A stretch of DNA of 35,340 nucleotides from an uncultured Lachnospiraceae bacterium (GTDB taxonomy: Bacteria > Bacillota > Clostridia > Lachnospirales > Lachnospiraceae). Below are positions 8,428-14,967 of the stretch, one piece after another. Under the pieces are notes generated by a model. The model did not search any database. It saw only the letters and a program-made list of their open reading frames with translations, and had not been told where the DNA came from. The stretch lies in NCBI GenBank assembly GCA_930989745.1, contig CAKNMY010000018.1:1-35340 (forward strand), in the 5' to 3' direction. The number at the start of each line of letters is the position of its first letter. The stretch's first letter is position 1. The position numbers were made by a program, and so were the translations under genes.

Positions 8428-8511
8428 GGAGGACTTACAGTCGCAACTGTAAGATCGAGGAAGATGTCGAGTGCGCTCGGTTTTGAGGAACCGAATGCAC
8501 TTTTTTATTTT
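8428..8511 (+). promoter_or_regulatory. Leader/attenuator region between MarR gene and ABC remnant
   Basis: Seven bases after the MarR stop there is GGAGGA (8428-8433), then the perfect inverted repeat TTACAGT-CGCA-ACTGTAA (8435-8452). Next comes GAGGAAG directly before ATG 8464, then an intrinsic terminator (8471-8511). The small frame 8464-8523 encodes MSSALGFEEPNALFYFRKE and is read through the terminator stem. This arrangement resembles translation-coupled transcription attenuation of antibiotic-resistance genes. The mechanism is inference, and the ribosome-site spacing of the small frame is short. Confidence 0.5.
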
Positions 8512-8523
8512 CGAAAGGAATAA
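8464..8523 (+). CDS. Possible 19-residue leader peptide overlapping a terminator
   Basis: ATG 8464 to TAA 8521-8523. It is preceded by GAGGAAG with only about three bases of spacing. The coding bases overlap both arms of the terminator hairpin 8471-8500, so a translating ribosome would stop it from folding. It may be an attenuation leader or a chance frame; no other evidence for expression is visible. Confidence 0.3.
   Translation: MSSALGFEEPNALFYFRKE
8471..8511 (+). terminator. Intrinsic terminator downstream of MarR gene
   Basis: Arms GTGCGCTCGGTT (8471-8482) and AACCGAATGCAC (8489-8500), 10 of 12 paired, with loop TTGAGG, followed by TTTTTTATTTT. Confidence 0.8.
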
Positions 8524-9658
8524 ATCCGGCGAGATTCTGAGCCGTGTGACGAACGACCTCGATAAGATCACAGAGACGCTGCAGACAGGTTTCCTGAAGC
8601 TGACCGGTATTGTGGAGGAATATTATACAGGAAGAAACATTATCAGAGCATATACGCACGAGGAGGAGAGTATTCAGCAGGTCTTCGAGAGTACGGACAA
8701 AAACCGTCTGGCATCACAGAAGGCAGACTTTATGACAAACAGCGTGAACCCTCTGATCCGTCTGATTACCAGACTGGGGCAGGCCGGAATCGCCGTAATC
8801 GCGGGAGCGGCCATGCTCAAAGGAACGATGACAGTCGGCATGGTGCAGGCATTTTTCCAGTATGTCAACCAGGCCGGAGAGCCTCTGACACAGGCCTCCT
8901 TTATGATCAACACGCTGCAGTCAGCGCTTGCGTCCGCAGAGCGTACGTTTGAACTTCTGGACGAAACAGAGGAAGCGCCGGATACAGCGCTGCCGGCGGT
9001 TCTGGAGCGGGCAGAGGGAACCATTACCTTTGACCATGTAAGCTTTGGCTATGATCCTTCCAAGATACTGATGAAGGATATCAGCTTTACGGTAAAGCCG
9101 GGGCAGAAGATTGCCGTGGTGGGAAGCACCGGAGCGGGAAAGACAACGCTGATCAACCTGCTGATGAGATTCTACGAAGTCAACGGCGGACAGATTCTGG
9201 TGGACGGAATCCCCTCTGTGAATCTGACGCGTGAGGGCCTGAGACAAAATTTCGGAATGGTGCTCCAGGATACCTGGCTGTTCGGCGGAACGATTGCGGA
9301 CAATATCGTCTACGGAAAACCGGAGGCCACGCGGGAGGAAATTATTGCTGCGGCAAAGGCTGCAAAAGTGGATTACTTTATCCGTACCATGCCGCAGGGA
9401 TACGACACCATGCTTGACAATGAGGGCTCCAATCTCTCCGTGGGACAGAGGCAGCTTCTGACAATCGCGAGGGTATTCCTGTGCAACCCGCCAATCCTGA
9501 TCCTCGATGAGGCGACGTCCAGTGTGGACACCCGCACGGAGACCGAGATCAATAAAGCCATGCAGAAACTGATGAAGGGACGAACCAGCTTTGTGATCGC
9601 GCACCGTCTGTCTACGATACGCGACGCGGATGCCGTTGCTTTTTTACTAGTTTTTTGA
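8495..9658 (+). pseudogene. Multidrug ABC half-transporter (TM-NBD exporter), truncated at both ends with an internal deletion
   Basis: The frame opens inside the terminator and has no credible start, so the first about 100-plus residues of a roughly 580-600-residue exporter are absent. Homology begins at ERNKSGEILSRVTNDLDKI. After LQTGFLKL it jumps directly to TGIVEEYYTGRNIIRAY; in the family, a stretch with two more TM helices lies between these, so about 55-60 residues are missing in frame near base 8610. The nucleotide-binding domain is well kept: Walker A GSTGAGKTT, LSVGQRQ signature, Walker B ILILDEATSSVDT, H-loop IAHRLST. The C-terminus breaks off after IRDAD into AVAFLLVF, and the stop lies inside the end of the convergent MATE gene. 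The usual last 25-30 residues are lost. It cannot form a working exporter. Confidence 0.82.
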
Positions 9659-10963
9659 GCTGCGCATAATCATGACAGCGACGTAGACAGCCACCAGCAG
9701 TTCAGTCAGCGGCATGGCAAACCAGAGGGCGTTTGCTCCGGCTGCTGCCGGGAGCAGAAAGATCAGGATGCCGCTGATGATCAGGCCGCGGGAGACGGAG
9801 ACTGTAAATGCGTAAGCCGGTTTCATAATCGCCTGGAAGTAGTAAGTCGAAAAGATGTTGAACGGCAGCAGCAAAAATGACAGTCCGTAACAGCGGATAA
9901 TCGTCGGCGCGATCTGCAGGACCTCCTGTGTGGGGGTCATGAAGATCCGGATAAACTGATTGGGAATCGTCAGACATAAAGCCACCCAGACAACTCCGAA
10001 AAACGCGGTGGTGCCCAGGGCGTAGCGCAGCGTCCGGCGGATCCGGTCTTTATTTCCGGCGCCGAAATTAGAGGAAAAAATCGGCTGTGACGCCTGTCCC
10101 ACGCTGTAAGCGCAGCACTGTACAAAGGTGCTGACATTGACGATGACGCCGTAGACGGAGAGTGCGTTCGTATCCAGGTACGCCATAATCTGTCGGTTAA
10201 ATAAAATGGTCAGGATTCCCATGGCGATATCAATAAAAAAGGTAGAAAATCCGGTCACGGTTATCCTTCTGACCTTATCCGGCAGCCTGGTGGGGCGAAC
10301 GAGCCGCAGGGAATTTTTTCTGGTGAAAAAGTGCGTCAGCATGACCAGAACGGAGATCACAGAGCCGATTGCTGTGGCAAGGCCTGCTCCGAAGGCGCCC
10401 ATATCGCAGGTGAATACAAAGAAGTAGTCTCCAAAAATATTGAAGATTCCTCCGACCAGAACGCCTGCGGTGGCAAGCGTCGGATTTTTATCATTGCGCA
10501 GATAAGCCGCCAGCATCTGGGTAAACAGGAAGCAGGGAATTACGAATTTGATCGGCTGGACGTATTCGCGCGCCAGCGCCAGCGTGGACTCATCCGCGCC
10601 GAAAAGCAGCAGCAATTCCCGGTCGAACAGCGCGATCACGATCCACGCAGCCGCGGAGAGAACGGCAGAACCGATGACTGAGACTGTGAAATACTCATTG
10701 GACTGCCGCGTCTGCGTATCGCCTTTTCCGCGGATTGTGCTGAACAATACGGAACCGCCGATTCCCATCAGAAGTCCCAGGCTGTAAATAATATTCCAGA
10801 TGGGCGCTACGACAGCCAGAGCGGCAGTACCTTCCGGTCCGTGATACTGCCCGACCATGGCCATATCCACGGTGGAATAGATCGAAGAGATCAAAGTGCT
10901 GCCAAAAGCCGCCGCAAGATACTTAAAATAAAGTTTTTTAATGTTTCCGTTTAAAAAATCCAT
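9647..10963 (-). CDS. MATE-family multidrug/sodium antiporter
   Basis: 438 residues, near the usual 440-460, with about 12 hydrophobic helices in two homologous halves. The start at 10963 (MDFLNGNIKKLYFKYL) has GGAGGAT (10971-10977 on the complement) 7 bases upstream. The frame continues upstream to ATG 11053 through a terminator hairpin. Motifs such as STVDMAMVGQYHGPEGTAALAV, GIGGSVLFS and NFGAGNKDRIRRTLRYA are typical of the DinF/NorM-like Firmicute branch. It exports cationic drugs or metabolites using Na+ or H+ gradients. Its last codons overlap the end of the truncated ABC gene, consistent with a deletion that joined the two 3' ends. A promoter and a terminator-bearing leader precede it. 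Confidence 0.88.
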   Translation of the reverse strand: MDFLNGNIKKLYFKYLAAAFGSTLISSIYSTVDMAMVGQYHGPEGTAALAVVAPIWNIIYSLGLLMGIGGSVLFSTIRGKGDTQTRQSNEYFTVSVIGSAVLSAAAWIVIALFDRELLLLFGADESTLALAREYVQPIKFVIPCFLFTQMLAAYLRNDKNPTLATAGVLVGGIFNIFGDYFFVFTCDMGAFGAGLATAIGSVISVLVMLTHFFTRKNSLRLVRPTRLPDKVRRITVTGFSTFFIDIAMGILTILFNRQIMAYLDTNALSVYGVIVNVSTFVQCCAYSVGQASQPIFSSNFGAGNKDRIRRTLRYALGTTAFFGVVWVALCLTIPNQFIRIFMTPTQEVLQIAPTIIRCYGLSFLLLPFNIFSTYYFQAIMKPAYAFTVSVSRGLIISGILIFLLPAAAGANALWFAMPLTELLVAVYVAVMIMRSSKN

Positions 10964-10996
10964 TTTGCATATCCTCCATGATTGAAATAAAATGTG

Positions 10997-11048
10997 AAAA
11001 AAAGCCGGATAAGATACGGGCGTCTCAGCCCGTGCTCTTATCCGGCTT
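10997..11048 (-). terminator. Intrinsic terminator inside the 5' leader of the MATE gene
   Basis: Read on the minus strand, a 13-bp outer stem (AAGCCGGATAAGA with TCTTATCCGGCTT) continues into an ACGGGC/GCCCGT inner stem with a 6-base loop, then a run of U (A7 at 10997-11003 on the plus strand). It lies 34-85 bases upstream of the MATE start and downstream of its promoter, so it would control read-through into the gene. Confidence 0.8.
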
Positions 11049-11050
11049 AT

Positions 11051-11115
11051 CATTTCCTTTGAATGATTTACCCTCCGTGCATGATTATCTTAGGGCTCTT
11101 TTGTGTTTTTGTCAA
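11051..11115 (-). promoter_or_regulatory. MATE promoter and leader start
   Basis: On the minus strand TTGACA (plus 11110-11115), 17-base spacer, TAAGAT (plus 11087-11092). The transcript would begin near 11080 and carries a strong GGAGGG (plus 11071-11076). Six bases after it lies a four-codon frame (ATT CAA AGG AAA TGA), and there is a small inverted repeat ATCATT/AATGAT before the terminator. The in-frame ATG at 11053 would read through the hairpin into the MATE gene. This suggests attenuation control. Which signal is sensed is unknown. Confidence 0.65.
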
Positions 11116-11159
11116 GAGAAAGAAGCAGAAGTCTCAATGACTTTTGTGGAGAATGACAA

Positions 11160-11226
11160 TTTACATACAGAAAAAGCAGGCTTATAATAGACAATGCCGG
11201 CAAACAGTTATAATTCTAACAGTTTG
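11160..11226 (+). promoter_or_regulatory. Promoter and inverted-repeat operator of the second MarR gene
   Basis: TTTACA (11160-11165), 17 bases, TATAAT (11183-11188). Just downstream is the inverted repeat CAAACAGTTA-TAATTC-TAACAGTTTG (11201-11226), 9 of 10 positions paired. Its position after the start of transcription suits repression, probably by the MarR product itself (inference). Confidence 0.68.
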
Positions 11227-11258
11227 AAGTATAAAAATAAATCATACAGGAGAAGAAA

Positions 11259-11720
11259 ATGGACGGAACATATCATTATATGCTGATGTCAAATCATCTG
11301 CTGCTGCAGAAGAAGCTGCTGGCAGCGCTGAAAGATACGGGACTTACCATGGGACAGCCCAAAGTTCTGGACTATCTGGGGGAGCATAACGGAGCCAGCC
11401 AGAAGGAGATTGCGGCGGGCTGTCATATCGAGGCCGGGTCCCTGACTTCCGTATTAAACAGGATGGAGGAGAACGGTCTTGTACAGCGGAGAACTCTGAA
11501 CGGAAATCGCCGCAGTTATTTTGTCTTTCTGACAGAAGAGGGGGAGAAGCTTTACAAAGTAGTGCAGGAAGCGTTTACAGATCTGGAAAAAGAAGCCTTT
11601 TGCGGAATATCGGAGGAGGAGAGAAAACAGTTTATGAAAACATTCCTGCAGATTTATAAAAATGTGGAAGAGAAGTCTTCCGATTTGATGAAGGGAGCAG
11701 ATAAAAAATGGAAAAATTAA
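11259..11720 (+). CDS. MarR-family transcriptional regulator
   Basis: 153 residues; ATG 11259 is preceded by AGGAGAAG. Winged-helix core: LTMGQPKVLDYLGEHNGASQKEIAAG, recognition helix EAGSLTSVLNRMEENGLV, wing RTLNGNRRSYFVFLTEEGEKL. The C-terminal helices (ISEEERKQFMKTFLQIYKNV) form the dimer interface. Its last codons overlap the start of the YczE-like gene, so it heads an operon that continues into the C-S lyase gene. The divergent MATE exporter shares the intergenic region and may be a second target. Ligand unknown. Confidence 0.88.
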   Translation: MDGTYHYMLMSNHLLLQKKLLAALKDTGLTMGQPKVLDYLGEHNGASQKEIAAGCHIEAGSLTSVLNRMEENGLVQRRTLNGNRRSYFVFLTEEGEKLYKVVQEAFTDLEKEAFCGISEEERKQFMKTFLQIYKNVEEKSSDLMKGADKKWKN

Positions 11721-12358
11721 AACGATAGCTGATATTTCTGGTTGGGCTGTTTATTAATGCGCTGGGCGTCAGCCTGATCACGCTGGCGGATCTTGGTACA
11801 TCACCGATTTCCTCCATTCCATATGTTCTCAGCCTGAATTTTTCCATGACACTGGGAGAATTTACGATTTTATTCAGCATGCTGCTGATTATACTTCAGC
11901 TGTTCATCTTGAGAAAAAATTTTAAGCTGGAGCATTTCCTGCAGATTCCGATTTCCGTGCTGTTCGGTTATTTTATTGATATGACGATGGCGATGATGTA
12001 CTTTGTTAATCCGCAGACGTATCCCGCAAAGATAGCGGCACTGCTGGCTGGGTGTGTGATCCTCGGCTTCGGTGTTTATCTGGAGGTTGCGGCGAATGTC
12101 GCTATGCTGCCGGGAGAATCCTTTGTGCGTGCCGTATCCAGCACCTGGAAGACAGAATTTGGAACAACAAAAGTTGCTTTTGATGTGTCCATGACCGTGA
12201 TCGCGGCAGGACTTTCGTTCCTTCTTGCCTTCCGGCTGGATGGAGTACGGGAGGGAACTGTGATAGCGGCTCTTCTCGTAGGCATGATCGCCCGGGCGTT
12301 CGGCAGAATGGTGAGTGCTATACCGCGCAGCAGAAAAAATGAAAAGGCGGCTGCATAA
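11708..12358 (+). pseudogene. YczE/YitT-like (DUF6198) integral membrane protein with TAG at codon 7
   Basis: ATG 11708 overlaps the MarR gene end and has GAAGGGAGC 10 bases upstream. The frame reads MEKLKR, then TAG at 11726-11728, then continues without break as LIFLVGLFINALGVSLITLADLGTS and onward to TAA 12358. Without the stop the product would be 216 residues with about five to six TM helices, a normal size for this family. The family usually has an aromatic residue at the stop position, so one base change (TAC/TAT to TAG) explains it. The next ATG (11846) would drop the first TM segment(s). The family's function is poorly known; it is often paired with regulators. It could be a real nonsense mutation or a sequencing error. 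Confidence 0.75.
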
Positions 12359-12386
12359 AAAAATAAGAAGAAAGGATGGAAAAGTC

Positions 12387-13592
12387 ATGAAGTACGATTT
12401 TACTACGATTCTGGACAGAAAGGGGCATGACGCCATTGCTGTGGAGCATATTCCGATTCCCGGCGCTGAGATTGCGGAAGGATTTTCGCTAATCCCCATG
12501 TGGGTTGCGGATATGAATTTTCCCACACTGCCGACAATTCTGGAGGAGGTCAGGGAGCGCCTGAATCACCCGCATTTCGGATATTTTGAGCTGCCGGACG
12601 CGTATTTTGAGAGCATCATTCAGTGGCAGAAAGACAGATTCGGTGTGGAAGGAATACAGAGGGAAGACATTGGATATGAAAATGGCGTACTCGGCTGCGT
12701 TGCCAGCGCGCTGCAGGCATTTACCGCGCCGGGAGAGGCGGTGCTGATGCATTCACCCACATATATAGGATTTACAGGCACCATGGAAAGCAACGGAAGA
12801 AAAATTGTGCTCAGCGACCTGAAAAGAGACGAAGAGGGCGTCTGGCGGATGGATTATGAGGATATGGAGAAGAAGCTCAGGGAACACCGCATTCACTGTG
12901 TGATCTTCTGCTCGCCCCATAACCCGACCGGAAGAGTCTGGGAGAGAGCGGAGCTGGAGCGGGCGATGGAATTGTTCCGGAAGTATGACTGTATTGTGAT
13001 CTCAGATGAGATCTGGTCAGATATTGTTCTGGACAGAGCAAAGCATATCCCGACGCAGAGCGTTTCTGAGGACGCGAAGAACAGAACGATCGCCGTGTAC
13101 GCGCCTTCTAAGACGTTTAATCTCGCCGGACTCGTGGGCTCCTATCATGTGATCCGCAATTCCTGGCTGCGCGACCGGCTGGAGAAGGTTTCCGCCATGT
13201 CGCATTACAATACCCCAAACGTCTTATCGGTGCATGCGCTGATCGGCGCCTACAAGTCGGAGGGCAGAGAATGGGTGGACGAGCTCTGCCAGGTGCTGGG
13301 AGAGAACGCGGCGTACGCCTGTGACTTTATAGAACAGAAGTTTCACGGAGTTTCCCTGGCAAGGCCGCAGGGAACATATATGCTCTACCTTGACTGTGAA
13401 GCGTGGTGCCGTGAACACGGAAAGACTCTGGACGAACTGCTGGCAGCAGGCGTACGGGTGGGCGTGATCTGGCAGGATGGCCGGCCTTTCAACCGCCCCT
13501 ATAGTATCCGGATGAATCTGGCGCTTCCGCATGTAAGAGTAAAGGAAGCCATGGAGCGGCTGGATCGGTATGTGTTTAACGGTTCCCTGTAA
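12387..13592 (+). CDS. patB: MalY/PatB-type pyridoxal-phosphate C-S lyase (cystathionine beta-lyase / aminotransferase class I-II)
   Basis: 401 residues; ATG 12387 has GAAAGGA about 11 bases upstream. The start MKYDFTTILDRKG is typical of PatB. Family features: PMWVADMNFPT, YIGF aromatic loop, CSPHNPTGRVW, SDEIWSDIV with the cofactor-binding Asp, PLP-Schiff-base Lys242 in APSKTFNLAGL, and carboxylate-binding Arg in YSIRMNLALP. It cleaves the C-beta-S bond of cystathionine or cysteine conjugates, giving pyruvate, ammonia and a thiol, in methionine biosynthesis or conjugate breakdown. It is 28 bases after the YczE-like frame in the MarR-headed operon, so it may be MarR-regulated. Confidence 0.88.
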   Translation: MKYDFTTILDRKGHDAIAVEHIPIPGAEIAEGFSLIPMWVADMNFPTLPTILEEVRERLNHPHFGYFELPDAYFESIIQWQKDRFGVEGIQREDIGYENGVLGCVASALQAFTAPGEAVLMHSPTYIGFTGTMESNGRKIVLSDLKRDEEGVWRMDYEDMEKKLREHRIHCVIFCSPHNPTGRVWERAELERAMELFRKYDCIVISDEIWSDIVLDRAKHIPTQSVSEDAKNRTIAVYAPSKTFNLAGLVGSYHVIRNSWLRDRLEKVSAMSHYNTPNVLSVHALIGAYKSEGREWVDELCQVLGENAAYACDFIEQKFHGVSLARPQGTYMLYLDCEAWCREHGKTLDELLAAGVRVGVIWQDGRPFNRPYSIRMNLALPHVRVKEAMERLDRYVFNGSL

Positions 13593-13640
13593 GAGGATAT
13601 CGAAGCTTATGTGGCTGCGTACAGGGAGTATAAAGTGAGT
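13593..13640 (+). pseudogene. 3' remnant of a second URO-D-family gene
   Basis: Directly after the PatB stop the bases encode EDIEAYVAAYREYKVS in frame. This is nearly the C-terminus of the URO-D-family protein at 16724-17791 (ENIEAYVAACREYKVR). DNA at 13596-13639 matches 17744-17787 at 39 of 44 positions, mismatches mainly synonymous. A similar terminator follows both copies. Only the last about 16 codons remain, so an upstream paralogue was deleted with its body and the junction abuts patB. Confidence 0.75.
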
Positions 13641-13689
13641 AGCGGCAAAAAGCCGCAGGGTAAGGTACGCCCTGCGGCTTTTTGCTGCT
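13641..13689 (+). terminator. Intrinsic terminator of the lost URO-D paralogue, now serving patB
   Basis: Arms of 20 bases (AGCGGCAAAAAGCCGCAGGG and its near-complement, 19 of 20 paired) around a 9-base loop, with T5 inside the right arm. The GCCGCAGGG...CCCTGCGGC core is shared with the terminator at 17802-17854. Confidence 0.85.
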
Positions 13690-13733
13690 ATCTTTTAAGA
13701 GGCGAACGCTTGTTTGGAGAGGGCAGATATGGT

Positions 13734-14666
13734 ATGATGGAAATAGTAAAACACGGACCTGTCAATTATTTTAGTGATTTTTTTGAAAAATGGGAGTTTA
13801 TTAAGCTGTATAAGTATTCAGTTCCTCTTTTTTATGAACTGCCAGAGGGGAAAGATCTTCGCAGCTTGATAATAGACAGCAGCATACCTATATTTATGAG
13901 TGATAGTTTTGCATTATCATATGTGATAAACAGTTCCTTAAAAGATGCTGAACCGATATGCATGATTGATGGAGAAAAAATATTTTTGAAATTCGTACTG
14001 CAAAAGTCATTTGCCATGCCGGAATCTTTTGAGAGAATTGATTACCGTTATCCGATTGTTATTTATTTTGATGGGAAGAACAAATGCCTGGAAATTCGTT
14101 ACGACTCTCCAAAATACAGAACCTCCTTCCATAATGAGGAATATGAGGCAATGGTTAACGACTGTATAGAGTGGATGATAAAAGAATTAAAGCTGGTTTT
14201 GTTTGAATGCGAACATACAAATATTATAGATGTTGTAAATGATAAACAGAATGAAGCAGTAAAAATGTATAAGCAGATGATGGAATCAAGCTCAGGAGGA
14301 GCAGCTGAGCTGACAGCATCTGAAAGTGCGGATTATGTATTGCCGTTTATTGGGGAAATTAGAGAGTTGATTGACGAAAATGAGGAATTATTTTCTCAGG
14401 CAGATGAGGTAAAGCAGTTATTGCTGCAATATCTGGAGGATAAGGAGGCTACGGCCAGATATCCGTATATTTATGTAAAATGGGTAAAACCTGTGGAATC
14501 TCAGAGTTATGTTGTAAAAGTAATATTTGAATATTTGAATCACAAACATACATCTTTGCAGCATATCACCGGAAGCTGTAAAGATTTGGGAATGGAGAGA
14601 ATGAATAATGCTATCGAATATTTATGTCAAAGTGGCTCCTTTACTAAAGGACAGAGAATTGAATAG
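13734..14666 (+). CDS. Unknown protein, first gene of a three-gene cassette with a PD-(D/E)XK nuclease
   Basis: 310 residues; ATG 13734 (or 13737) is preceded by GGAGAGGG at 10 bases. The frame is open further upstream, but only through the URO-D remnant and terminator. I do not recognise the family. No TM helix, signal peptide or nucleotide-binding loop is visible. The N-terminal two thirds alternates beta-type segments (YPIVIYFDG, CLEIRYD) with helices. Residues about 175-255 are an acidic, helical, possibly coiled region (DKQNEAVKMYKQMMESS, ELIDENEELFSQADEVKQLLLQYLEDKE). The C-terminal part (VVKVIFEYLNHKHTSLQHI...MNNAIEYLCQSGSF) looks like a small winged-helix or dimer domain. Its end overlaps the next gene by 59 bases, implying tight co-expression. 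Sampled lines are near 33-37% G+C, lower than the flanks. Confidence 0.7.
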   Translation: MMEIVKHGPVNYFSDFFEKWEFIKLYKYSVPLFYELPEGKDLRSLIIDSSIPIFMSDSFALSYVINSSLKDAEPICMIDGEKIFLKFVLQKSFAMPESFERIDYRYPIVIYFDGKNKCLEIRYDSPKYRTSFHNEEYEAMVNDCIEWMIKELKLVLFECEHTNIIDVVNDKQNEAVKMYKQMMESSSGGAAELTASESADYVLPFIGEIRELIDENEELFSQADEVKQLLLQYLEDKEATARYPYIYVKWVKPVESQSYVVKVIFEYLNHKHTSLQHITGSCKDLGMERMNNAIEYLCQSGSFTKGQRIE

Positions 14667-14967
14667 CGATGTGGATTCCATCCTGAATTTTCTTGGAAAA
14701 TATAAGACAAAAGAATTGCTATATCCCAGTGCGCTGCACAGAAAGCTGAAAATTGACATAAGAGTAATCTATGAAGTGCTTGAGGCATGCGTACAGATTG
14801 GAATCGTTGAGCAGTATCTGGAAATTTATTGTCCTGTGTGCTGCCGCTTTACAGGGCAGCGGTTTAAACATATAGAAGATATTCCGGAGGAAGTAAGTTG
14901 TCTGAACTGTGGAGAAGAGGTTATGCATCCTTTGAAACATGCAGTTGTAATATACAGGGTATTATAA
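14608..14967 (+). CDS. Small winged-helix / zinc-ribbon protein, second gene of the cassette
   Basis: 119 residues. The ATG at 14608 has GGAGAGA seven bases upstream, which supports this start despite a 59-base overlap with the previous gene. The N-terminal half (about 20-70) is helical and resembles a winged-helix: LNFLGKYKTKELLYPSALHRKL, then IDIRVIYEVLEACVQIGIVEQ. The second half carries four metal-ligand cysteines, Cys75-x2-Cys78 and Cys98-x2-Cys101, a classic zinc ribbon. This is the build of a nucleic-acid or protein-recognition module. Its stop is immediately followed by the ATG of the nuclease gene, so it is probably a specificity or adaptor subunit (inference). Confidence 0.72.
   Translation: MLSNIYVKVAPLLKDRELNSDVDSILNFLGKYKTKELLYPSALHRKLKIDIRVIYEVLEACVQIGIVEQYLEIYCPVCCRFTGQRFKHIEDIPEEVSCLNCGEEVMHPLKHAVVIYRVL

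Noticed and set aside
11726..11728. TAG read as pyrrolysine, given a methyltransferase-like (URO-D) gene nearby
   Set aside because: No pylBCDTS genes in the window, the stop lies at codon 7 of a membrane protein of unrelated type, and a Tyr-to-stop change explains it simply.
13700..13740. Promoter TTGTTT-16-TATGAT directly before the cassette
   Set aside because: Its transcript would start after the ATG at 13734, which has its own ribosome site; the true promoter of the cassette was not found.
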